Source: CAZTWC01 sp964617105 [NCBI: uncultured Myxococcia bacterium] (lineage in GTDB: Bacteria; CAZTWC01). From it: a DNA stretch of 5,262 nt. Below the pieces are notes generated by a model, which worked only from the letters and a program-made list of their open reading frames with translations, did no database searches and was not told the origin of the DNA. A program made the translations under genes and the position numbers. Each line of letters begins with the position of its first letter. Within the stretch, counting starts at the first letter, position 1. Below, piece by piece: positions 1 through 5,003 of the stretch. Location: contig CAZTWC010000264.1 of the NCBI GenBank assembly GCA_964617105.1, positions 1 through 5,262 on the forward strand, written 5' to 3'.

Positions 1-277
1 TATCCAGAACCGCCAATAAGTGGTTAGAAAAATAGAGTTGATTCTCACCGCCTGTAACCCTGGGAATAGCATTTAGAGCCTTATCCAATTTCTCTTTTAC
101 CACTTCCAACTGTAGTCCGGCTTTAGATATCACCGCTTTACCCACACCGCCATCCTGTTCAATCATGGTAAAAAACAGATGCTCACATTGGATCTGCTGG
201 TGGTTTTTACAGCGGGCCAGGCTTTGGGCGTCTGCCAGGGCCTCCTGGGTTTTGTGGGTCAATTTCTCAAAGTTCAT
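1..277 (-). CDS. clpB: ATP-dependent chaperone ClpB, N-terminal fragment (cut by window edge)
   Basis: The 92 visible residues begin MNFEKLTHKTQEALADAQSL and match the Clp_N repeat domain of ClpB (E. coli ClpB has LTNKFQLALADAQSL at the same place), followed by a CEHLFFTMIEQDGGVGKAVI segment that fits the first Clp_N helix repeat. ClpB is a cytoplasmic AAA+ hexamer that pulls proteins out of aggregates together with DnaK. Both ATPase domains and the coiled-coil middle domain lie outside the window. The ATG at 277 has a clear AGGAG at 286-290, 8 nt upstream. The gene lies 43 bp after the DUF1844 gene on the same strand with no hairpin between them, so the two are probably co-transcribed. rpoH is divergent next door, which fits clpB being a typical sigma-32 target. 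ClpB is preferred over ClpA or ClpC because of the start-proximal L-T-x-K-x-Q-x-A-L-x-x-A pattern. The identification rests on the N domain alone. Confidence 0.93.
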   Translation of the reverse strand, partial: MNFEKLTHKTQEALADAQSLARCKNHQQIQCEHLFFTMIEQDGGVGKAVISKAGLQLEVVKEKLDKALNAIPRVTGGENQLYFSNHLLAVLD

Positions 278-283
278 AAAAAC

Positions 284-293
284 TTCTCCTTTT
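284..293 (-). promoter_or_regulatory. Ribosome binding site of clpB
   Basis: On the minus strand AAAAGGAGAA precedes the clpB ATG, with 8 nt between AGGAG and the start codon. It fixes the clpB start at 277. Confidence 0.8.
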
Positions 294-320
294 ATTGCCT
301 ACTCCCTGGATCAAACTTTT

Positions 321-605
321 TCAGGCTCTTCCGGGAGTAACGTTTCCCGATGTGCATGCCACATATTTCATCCGCAGGTCATAAAGAATAGAATTTAAAA
401 ATTTATCCTCTTTTTCGGTCAAATTGCCCTTGGTTTTCTCTTGCAGCATAGAGAGGAGTTCTATAGATTGGTTTGATAATTCCAAATCCTTCTCTTTTTT
501 TCCGGTTTCAGGATGTTCCACTTCTCCTAAATTAATCATAGCAGAAGTTGCCATAGACATTAAAAAAGTAATAAAATCAATCTTTCCTTGTGCTTCATTG
601 GTCAT
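321..605 (-). CDS. DUF1844 domain protein
   Basis: This 94-residue protein matches the small DUF1844 family. The diagnostic parts are an N-terminal IDFITFLMSMATSAMINLGE helix (residues 9-28), the P-E-T-G turn (32-35), an SIELLSMLQEKTKGNLT segment (47-63) and the closing LNSILYDLRMKYV helix (70-82). The family is of unknown function and occurs in deltaproteobacteria, acidobacteria and several candidate phyla. The first helix is hydrophobic but carries no signal peptide or clear membrane span, so a soluble, mainly helical protein is likely. The ATG at 605 has AAAGGAA at 611-617 just upstream. The last 12 residues, after the conserved YV, are a variable tail. The gene precedes clpB in the same orientation and starts about 30 nt after a good promoter, so it probably leads a DUF1844-clpB transcript. 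A link to protein quality control is inference from position only. Confidence 0.88.
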   Translation of the reverse strand: MTNEAQGKIDFITFLMSMATSAMINLGEVEHPETGKKEKDLELSNQSIELLSMLQEKTKGNLTEKEDKFLNSILYDLRMKYVACTSGNVTPGRA

Positions 606-642
606 ATCAATTCCTTTGGTGTGATTTGAAGGTTATAAATAA

Positions 643-671
643 AACATAATAAGCGCCCTCTTTAAAGTCAA
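643..671 (-). promoter_or_regulatory. Promoter of the DUF1844-clpB unit
   Basis: On the minus strand there is TTGACT (671-666), a 17-nt spacer and TATGTT (648-643), a good match to a sigma-70 promoter. Transcription would start near 636 and give a leader of about 30 nt. The spacer also holds GGCGCTTAT at a distance from TTGAC that loosely resembles heat-shock promoters, so dual recognition by sigma-32 is possible but not shown. Confidence 0.7.
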
Positions 672-712
672 CTACAATCCCCTTTTTTTACATTTTGCAA
701 CCACTAGCATTA

Positions 713-744
713 TGAGCGGCTCTATATAATTAAGGGCCCGCTCA
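713..744. repeat. Inverted repeat TGAGCGG-N18-CCGCTCA around a TATAAT
   Basis: Perfect 7-bp arms at 713-719 and 738-744 enclose an AT-rich core with TATAAT at 725-730 on the plus strand. The dyad centre (728.5) falls almost exactly on the TATAAT centre (727.5). It lies between the divergent DUF1844-clpB and rpoH genes. A repressor operator over a promoter -10 box is one reading, but no good -35 box sits at the right distance upstream of the TATAAT. Confidence 0.5.
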
Positions 745-776
745 AAAACTTGACCATCTATTTCCAAAGTAAACGG

Positions 777-800
777 TTAAGAGTTTAAGAACTTAAGAGC
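777..800 (+). repeat. Three tandem 8-bp repeats upstream of rpoH
   Basis: TTAAGAGT, TTAAGAAC and TTAAGAGC follow one another without gaps, sharing TTAAGA plus two variable bases. The array ends directly against the TTGACT at 801. This is the usual place for an activator site overlapping or touching a -35 box, but the binding protein is unknown. Confidence 0.55.
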
Positions 801-829
801 TTGACTATTACTATTTAATGATTAAAAAT
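801..829 (+). promoter_or_regulatory. Candidate rpoH promoter
   Basis: TTGACT (801-806) is followed after 17 nt by AAAAAT (824-829), a 4-of-6 match to the -10 consensus. The start would be near 836, giving a leader of about 65 nt that contains the hairpin at 851-886. The weak -10 box and the adjacent 8-bp repeats would fit an activator-dependent promoter. A second possibility is a start driven by GATAAT at 859-864 or TATAAA at 869-874, which lack good -35 boxes and would cut into the hairpin. Confidence 0.4.
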
Positions 830-850
830 ATTAATAAGGTATTTTTCAGA

Positions 851-889
851 TTTTTTTGGATAATTTGTTATAAAAATCCAAAGGGGAGG
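851..889 (+). promoter_or_regulatory. Candidate FourU-like RNA thermometer sequestering the rpoH Shine-Dalgarno
   Basis: TTTTTTTGGAT (851-861) can pair without interruption with ATCCAAAGGGG (876-886). This gives seven Watson-Crick pairs (861:876 to 855:882) and four consecutive G-U pairs (854:883 to 851:886), closed by a 14-nt loop. The GGGG is the first half of the rpoH Shine-Dalgarno GGGGAGG (883-889), 11 nt before the ATG. A run of U facing the Shine-Dalgarno is the hallmark of FourU thermometers, and heat-controlled translation of rpoH is known in E. coli through a different structure. The pairing is seen in the sequence; the thermosensor function is inferred. A poly-U / purine-rich coincidence in an AT-rich leader is the main alternative. 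Confidence 0.5.
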
Positions 890-900
890 CAGTTAGGAAA

Positions 901-1791
901 ATGGCTCAAACAAAATCTTTAACAGCAATAAATCTGGCCAATGATTTCGGTCTTGATGAAGTATCGCTGTTTCAGAAATATTTAAACGACGTAAGACGAT
1001 TTCCCCTGTTAACGCCCGCGGAAGAGAGAGAGTTGGCATTCAGATGGAAGAAAAAAGAAGATAGACAGGCTGCCCATACCCTGCTCACATCCAACCTCAG
1101 GTTCGTAATAAAAATCGCCTTTGAGTATGTGGGTTATGCTGCAAAAGTGACCGATCTTATTCAGGAGGGAAATGTTGGCCTAATGCAGGCACTTAAAAAA
1201 TACGACCCAGATAAAGGGACTCGCTTCATCTCTTATGCGGTTTGGTGGATACGGGCCTATATTCAGAATTTCATAATGAAAACCCACCGGTTAGTTAAAG
1301 TAGGCACCACCCAGGCCCAGCGAAAATTGTTCTATAAACTAAAACAATTAAAAAATACCTATCTAAAAGAGCACTACCATGATGGTGATTCAAACAGCGA
1401 AACCAGGTTTATCGCCCAAAAACTTAACGTGGATGAACAGAGTGTCAGAGAGATGAGCCAAAGGTTGGCGAGCTCTGAATTTTCCCTTGATGAACCAATC
1501 TCATATAACCATAACAACACCCTAAAAGACACTATTCCTTCGACAAACAAAACTCCGGAGGAATCTTTTATTGAGGATGAATATAGACGCAATATAAGTA
1601 AAAATATTTCCCAGTTAGTTGATAGTTTGCCTGAAAGAGATCAGATTATTGTTAAAAAAAGATTGATGGCGGATGAACCTGCCTCTCTACAAGAACTGGG
1701 AGACTTTTTTGGCATCACCAAAGAGCGCGTACGACAATTAGAAAAAAAGATTAAATTGAAACTCAAAGATCATTTGGCCGATATTGTTTAA
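901..1791 (+). CDS. rpoH: RNA polymerase heat-shock sigma factor RpoH (sigma-32 family)
   Basis: This 296-residue protein is close to the usual RpoH length (284 in E. coli) and redirects RNA polymerase to heat-shock promoters. It has region 1.2 (about 21-50, FQKYLNDVRRFPLLTPAEER), region 2 (about 60-135, with NLRFVIKIA, the core-binding DLIQEGNVGLMQALKKYDP and the promoter-melting RFISYAVWWIRAYIQNFI), and region 4 with a helix-turn-helix (262-288, SLQELGDFFGITKERVRQLE). The RpoH-specific box is present as QRKLFYKLK (140-148), which separates it from RpoD and RpoS. The residues around VGTTQAQRKLF resemble deltaproteobacterial RpoH more than enteric RpoH. The ATG at 901 follows GGGGAGG at 883-889. 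The gene is divergent from clpB and its stop overlaps the next gene. Control may act at the leader hairpin and the upstream repeats. Confidence 0.95.
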   Translation: MAQTKSLTAINLANDFGLDEVSLFQKYLNDVRRFPLLTPAEERELAFRWKKKEDRQAAHTLLTSNLRFVIKIAFEYVGYAAKVTDLIQEGNVGLMQALKKYDPDKGTRFISYAVWWIRAYIQNFIMKTHRLVKVGTTQAQRKLFYKLKQLKNTYLKEHYHDGDSNSETRFIAQKLNVDEQSVREMSQRLASSEFSLDEPISYNHNNTLKDTIPSTNKTPEESFIEDEYRRNISKNISQLVDSLPERDQIIVKKRLMADEPASLQELGDFFGITKERVRQLEKKIKLKLKDHLADIV

Positions 1792-2704
1792 ATTACTATT
1801 CAAGTTGTTCTCTGTTTTTGGGAAAAAATTCCCGCTTTCTCTGATAATATTTTTCCTCCCACTTTGCTTTAATTGTATTCAAGACAATAATTCCAACCAA
1901 AGTCAATTTTATATAAGCAAAAATAGCAGCAGGACCATTACCATAAGTCCTTATAACAGTTCACCGGAACACGGTGAACTGCCGGCAAACTTTTTTAAGG
2001 AAAACGACCAACTGTTAAATATTATTACACCTTATCGAGCCAAAATACAGTTAAATTACCTGAAAGAAATAGGGACAACAACAAAACTGCTGGAAAAAGG
2101 AAGACCAGAAAGCGGTTTGGGTAACTTTGTAGCCGATTTGATCAGGGAAAGAGCCCAACAAGAAACCGGACAAGAGATAGATATCGGGCTAACCAACAAT
2201 GGCGGATTGAGAGTTCCTCTTTTTAAAGGTAAAATTACCATAGGAAATATTTACGAACTAATGCCCTTTGATAACGAAATTGTTACTCTGCAATTAACCG
2301 GTAAACAAATAAAAGAATTTGTAGGGCAGATAGTTTGCCTTGGAGGAGAGCCACTTTCCGGTATTAAAATTATCTATAAAAAAATAACCGAAGCAGAAGA
2401 AAAAAAATACTCCAAAAACGGTGTTCAGATAGTACAGTGTAAATCCAGTTCTAGACAAACTAATTATCTAGTAATCACGATAATGATCAACAATCGACCA
2501 GTGGAATTGGACAAGAAATATACTTTGGCTACTTCCGATTATCTCGCCACTGGTGGAAACCGATTTTCTTCATTGAAGAAAATAGACAACCAAACCACCA
2601 ATTGCTCAATCCGTACGGCTATTATTGATAAAATTAAAGCGTTGACCAAAATGAATCTGGCGGTCACAGGTGATATCGAAGGACGAGTATTTGAACTTAA
2701 CTAG
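1784..2704 (+). CDS. Secreted 5'-nucleotidase C-terminal domain protein (split UshA-type enzyme)
   Basis: Residues about 80-305 form a 5_nucleotid_C domain: ESGLGNFVADLIRERA (109-124), LTNNGGLR (136-143), ITIGNIYELMPFDNEIV (151-167), LTGKQIKEF (171-179) and ATSDYLATGGNRF (249-261). In single-chain UshA this domain binds the nucleotide; its base-stacking Phe residues (F429 and F498 in E. coli) correspond to F162 in PFDN and F261 in GGNRF. There is no metallophosphoesterase domain; the next gene encodes it. The N terminus has lysines and a hydrophobic stretch (about 16-28), so the protein is exported or anchored; Cys28 or Cys31 could be lipidated but neither has a good lipobox. The start is uncertain: TTG at 1784 overlaps the rpoH stop by 8 bp, TTG at 1805 is the next choice, and neither has a clear ribosome binding site. 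Translation coupled to rpoH would explain that. The end overlaps the next gene. Confidence 0.85.
   Translation: MFKLLFKLFSVFGKKFPLSLIIFFLPLCFNCIQDNNSNQSQFYISKNSSRTITISPYNSSPEHGELPANFFKENDQLLNIITPYRAKIQLNYLKEIGTTTKLLEKGRPESGLGNFVADLIRERAQQETGQEIDIGLTNNGGLRVPLFKGKITIGNIYELMPFDNEIVTLQLTGKQIKEFVGQIVCLGGEPLSGIKIIYKKITEAEEKKYSKNGVQIVQCKSSSRQTNYLVITIMINNRPVELDKKYTLATSDYLATGGNRFSSLKKIDNQTTNCSIRTAIIDKIKALTKMNLAVTGDIEGRVFELN
1957..1981. repeat. Perfect 10-bp inverted repeat with 5-nt loop inside the nucleotidase C-domain gene
   Basis: CAGTTCACCG (1957-1966) and CGGTGAACTG (1972-1981) are perfect complements around the loop GAACA. The hairpin lies about 165 bp after the rpoH stop, in the unconserved linker between the signal region and the domain. 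A TTTTTT follows at 1991-1996, 9 nt after the stem, too far for a canonical intrinsic terminator. It could be an attenuator or an mRNA stability element for the upstream rpoH message. Confidence 0.6.
2679..2683 (+). promoter_or_regulatory. Ribosome binding site deciding the start of the metallophosphatase gene
   Basis: AAGGA lies 7 nt before the TTG at 2691, inside the end of the upstream gene. The upstream in-frame GTG at 2670 has no comparable site, so the TTG start is preferred. Confidence 0.65.
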
Positions 2705-3620
2705 AAGAGATCTATTGGTTAAATCAGGAAAGACCTTTTTTTTCCTGGGTATGAGTGGAGTGAGCGGCATAGGCTGCCTGAGAATAAACCCGCCTAAAAA
2801 CCTTACCGTAAGCGTTCTGCACACCAATGATACCCACTCCCGAATTCTCCCTTTTCCAAAAAATTCGGGAAAGTACAGCGGTAAAGGAGGTATTCCCCGC
2901 CGTGCCGCCCTGGTCAGAGGATTGAAAAAAGAAAACCCTGATACCATTTTGGTTGATGCTGGAGATGTTTTTCAGGGCACCCCTTATTTTAATTTTTTCA
3001 AAGGAAAATTGGATTACCGCTTAATGTCGCATGTGGGTTACGATGTTGGCACCCTGGGTAATCACGATTTTGACGCCAAAGTGGATGGGCTGTTAGCTGC
3101 TCTTCCTTACACCCGTTTCCCCCTGATAAACAGCAATTTTCTTTACTTTGATTCTCCTTTAGAAAATTTTATAAAACAGTATCATTTGATTACTACCGCC
3201 TCCGGGGCTAAATTAGGTATTTTTGGCCTGGGGGTAGCCTTTACCGGTCTGGTAAGTGATAAGTTTCACCCGGGAGTAAGATATGGAGATCCAATAAAGG
3301 TAGCCAAAAAGATGGTGAGCCGGTTACGCAATCAAAAAAAGGTGGACCTGCTAATTTGCCTGTCGCATTTGGGTTTTGGCGACAACGGTATCGAACCGGG
3401 CGACAAGTCCCTGGCTGAAGTTGTTCCAGGTATCGACATTATTGTAGGCGGACATAGTCACTTGTTTATGGAACAACCGGCAAAAATCGTCCATAAACCA
3501 AGCGGCTGGACAACAATTATCAACCAGGTGGGTTGGGCTGGAATTAAACTGGGCCAGGTGGACTTCAAACTGCAGAAACGCAAAATCATTTCAGTCAAGG
3601 GAAAAAATCAAAGTGTATAG
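2691..3620 (+). CDS. Tat-exported metallophosphatase, catalytic half of a split 5'-nucleotidase
   Basis: From TTG at 2691 this is 309 residues: the N-terminal metallophosphoesterase domain of the UshA/5'-nucleotidase family, which hydrolyses phosphate monoesters such as nucleotides with two metal ions. All expected ligands are visible: D47 and H49 (NDTHS), D92 (DAGDVFQGTP), N124 with H125 (LGNHDFD), H226 (SHLGFG), H255 and H257 (GGHSH). The protein stops after the domain's last strand (QVGWAGIKLGQVDF), so the C-terminal domain is absent and is supplied by the preceding gene. The N terminus MNLTRRDLLVKSG is a twin-arginine signal followed by a hydrophobic stretch ending GIGC (Cys29), possibly a lipoprotein site, so the folded enzyme is exported with its metals. 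GTG at 2670 is the alternative start and adds 7 residues; AAGGA at 2679-2683 favours 2691. The gene overlaps the upstream gene by 14 bp, which suggests coupled synthesis. The exact substrate is not shown. Confidence 0.9.
   Translation: MNLTRRDLLVKSGKTFFFLGMSGVSGIGCLRINPPKNLTVSVLHTNDTHSRILPFPKNSGKYSGKGGIPRRAALVRGLKKENPDTILVDAGDVFQGTPYFNFFKGKLDYRLMSHVGYDVGTLGNHDFDAKVDGLLAALPYTRFPLINSNFLYFDSPLENFIKQYHLITTASGAKLGIFGLGVAFTGLVSDKFHPGVRYGDPIKVAKKMVSRLRNQKKVDLLICLSHLGFGDNGIEPGDKSLAEVVPGIDIIVGGHSHLFMEQPAKIVHKPSGWTTIINQVGWAGIKLGQVDFKLQKRKIISVKGKNQSV
2838..2870. repeat. Perfect 9-bp inverted repeat inside the metallophosphatase gene
   Basis: TCCCGAATT (2838-2846) and AATTCGGGA (2862-2870) pair perfectly around a 15-nt loop. 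It covers the poorly conserved codons just after the NDTH metal motif. No T tract follows, so it is not an intrinsic terminator. Confidence 0.5.
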
Positions 3621-3638
3621 GTGGTTGTCCGGAAACTG

Positions 3639-4661
3639 TTAATAACCCAACATCATCAATACGACACCGGTCAATAACCCCACCAGCAAATTTATCAACT
3701 TAATTATTACAAAACATTTTTTCGAACTGGCTAAAAGCGGTAACATACCGTGCCCATCCTGAACAATAGTATTGGCCAACAGCACACTAAAAGGTAAAGC
3801 CCCCTTAGAATATAAGGTGACAAAAAGCAAGTGGGGCCCAGATTCAGGAATCACACCCACCATGGCGGCAATAAAGAGAGTTATCCCTTTAGCGCCCTGA
3901 ATGGCTTCTTGGATATTTAAATGCTCAGTGCCAAAATGAATCAACAGCAAAGCCCCAAAAGTGAGCAGAAAAATTTTTGGAACATGACTCAAGGCTAAAT
4001 GCCGCCAAAGGTGTTCCTCCAAAAAATGATCCGATACGGTAAAAACTATCCACAGAGAAATTGCCGATAGAACCAGGGTGGTTATTTTTACCCAATTCCA
4101 TTCTTCATAGCCTATTCGACCGGTTAGATTAAGCAAAATCAGTAGAGCCAGCGCTGTGGTCAGAAGTCCCCTGGCCGGGATACAGTGCCGCCACTGATGC
4201 AAAATTTGTCCTTTTGGTAAAATACTGTTTATAATTGAATGTTTTTCGGTTTCAAAACCCTGGCAACACATCTGTAACCCATTAAAATGCCGGATAAAAA
4301 TCTGGTCGGTGATAAATCCCGCCCCAATTCCAATTATTACCAGGATAAAACTGATTAGCACCATTTCCCTGGGAATAAGGGCCATCATAATGAAACCTTC
4401 ATCGCCACTGGTGATTATCATGGTGGTAACCAAAGCGCCGATGGTAAATATCCGGTGAGAATAGAGCGCCACCGCCGCAAAGGAGCCTAGACAGCCTGGA
4501 ATTAAGCCCAATAGCATGGCCAACAGATATTGACTCCACTTCAAACGAATCAATTTTTTTTGCCAACGCCCTTCTGATAAAAGGTTTAGATATTCGATTA
4601 TCAACATGATCACGAAAATAAAACCGGTGATCTGCAAAGTATGGTTTAGACTCTCAAACAA
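3639..4661 (-). CDS. Putative manganese transporter / ArsP_2 (DUF2899) family membrane protein
   Basis: This 340-residue, very hydrophobic protein with roughly 8-10 membrane spans matches the family annotated as putative manganese transporter, 10-TM heavy-metal exporter or arsenic efflux protein. Signature stretches are GCLGSFAAVALYSHR (56-70), IITSGDEGF (82-90), GVIPESGPHLLFVTLYSKG (269-287) and TIVQDGHGMLPLL (298-310). The acidic and histidine residues in SGDE, PESGPH and QDGHG sit within membrane segments and are plausible metal ligands. The central loop (about 127-160) has Cys132-Cys133 and several His. The two signature halves resemble each other, which points to an internal duplication. 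The start is TTG at 4661, supported by GGAG at 4668-4671 with 6 nt spacing. It is a single gene, convergent with the metallophosphatase gene across an 18-bp gap. The substrate is not proven; manganese export is a family-level inference. Confidence 0.85.
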   Translation of the reverse strand: MFESLNHTLQITGFIFVIMLIIEYLNLLSEGRWQKKLIRLKWSQYLLAMLLGLIPGCLGSFAAVALYSHRIFTIGALVTTMIITSGDEGFIMMALIPREMVLISFILVIIGIGAGFITDQIFIRHFNGLQMCCQGFETEKHSIINSILPKGQILHQWRHCIPARGLLTTALALLILLNLTGRIGYEEWNWVKITTLVLSAISLWIVFTVSDHFLEEHLWRHLALSHVPKIFLLTFGALLLIHFGTEHLNIQEAIQGAKGITLFIAAMVGVIPESGPHLLFVTLYSKGALPFSVLLANTIVQDGHGMLPLLASSKKCFVIIKLINLLVGLLTGVVLMMLGY

Positions 4662-4667
4662 CTTAAT

Positions 4668-4671
4668 CTCC
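4668..4671 (-). promoter_or_regulatory. Ribosome binding site supporting the TTG start of the transporter
   Basis: On the minus strand TGGAGATTAAG leads into TTG, with 6 nt between GGAG and the start codon. No in-frame ATG lies near the N terminus, so this site decides the start. Confidence 0.7.
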
Positions 4672-4710
4672 AGTAATTGGTGTTACCCAACATACAACTA
4701 AAAGGTTTCA

Positions 4711-4730
4711 CAAATATAGATCAAATATTT
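4711..4730. repeat. Possible operator in the transporter leader
   Basis: CAAATAT occurs at 4711-4717 and 4722-4728, an 11-bp direct repeat. The same block also contains AAATAT-N7-ATATTT (4712-4717 and 4725-4730) around GATC. It lies just downstream of the candidate transporter start site, where a metal-responsive repressor could bind. The region is AT-rich, so chance is possible. Confidence 0.3.
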
Positions 4731-4751
4731 TTCAGAAGCAATATTTTCGTG

Positions 4752-4757
4752 ATTATA
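4752..4757 (-). promoter_or_regulatory. Candidate -10 box of the transporter gene
   Basis: A perfect TATAAT on the minus strand would start transcription near 4745 and give an 84-nt leader. No good -35 box lies 16-18 nt upstream (the best is AAGTAT), so an activator or another promoter may be used. I see no yybP-ykoY manganese riboswitch pattern in the leader. Confidence 0.35.
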
Positions 4758-4771
4758 TGACCATTTCCCTG

Positions 4772-4800
4772 TTGATACTTTGAGAAATTAATTGTATATT
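4772..4800 (+). promoter_or_regulatory. Upstream promoter (P1) facing the tRNA cluster
   Basis: TTGATA (4772-4777), a 17-nt spacer and TATATT (4795-4800) each match the sigma-70 consensus at five of six positions. It reads toward the tRNA cluster about 140 bp before the stronger promoter and has no gene in between. A start near 4807 would give a leader of almost 200 nt. Confidence 0.45.
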
Positions 4801-4911
4801 AGGCGATTCAAAATTTGTAAGGATGTTTATTCCATTTTTTTCTATACATTAATATTATATTACTGATTATAAAATTGTGTTTACGAAACTGAGTAGGTTT
4901 TAAAAAATATC

Positions 4912-4940
4912 TTGACATATATTTTATTTTCGTATATAAA
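4912..4940 (+). promoter_or_regulatory. Main promoter (P2) of the tRNA cluster
   Basis: A perfect TTGACA (4912-4917), a 17-nt spacer and TATAAA (4935-4940) form a near-consensus sigma-70 promoter. An A-rich block just upstream (4901-4910) could act as an UP element, common at stable-RNA promoters. Transcription would begin near 4947, about 57 nt before the first tRNA. Confidence 0.85.
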
Positions 4941-5003
4941 GTTCCATCTTTAGTTTATTTTTTATGTATTGTCGACCCCATTTACCCGAGGGTTCGGCTT
5001 TAC

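Noticed and set aside
165-624. Plus-strand open frames at 165-398 and 424-624
   Set aside because: They lie opposite clpB and the DUF1844 gene, have no recognisable domains, and are shadows of the real minus-strand genes.
606-642. Leader hairpin masking the DUF1844 ribosome binding site
   Set aside because: Only a 4-bp CCTT/AAGG pairing with a long loop is possible, too weak to argue for.
1374-2947. Minus-strand open frames at 1374-1592, 2056-2241 and 2606-2947
   Set aside because: They are antisense to rpoH and the two nucleotidase genes, whose protein families are clear.
3618-3641. Bidirectional terminator between the convergent genes
   Set aside because: The 18-bp gap has no stable hairpin or T run; any terminator must overlap the coding ends or be Rho-dependent.
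4662-4760. yybP-ykoY manganese riboswitch upstream of the transporter
   Set aside because: The leader is AT-rich and lacks the conserved G/C-rich loops of that riboswitch class.
4986-4997. Small hairpin CCGA-GGGT-TCGG in the tRNA leader
   Set aside because: A 4-bp stem with no T tract is not distinctive.
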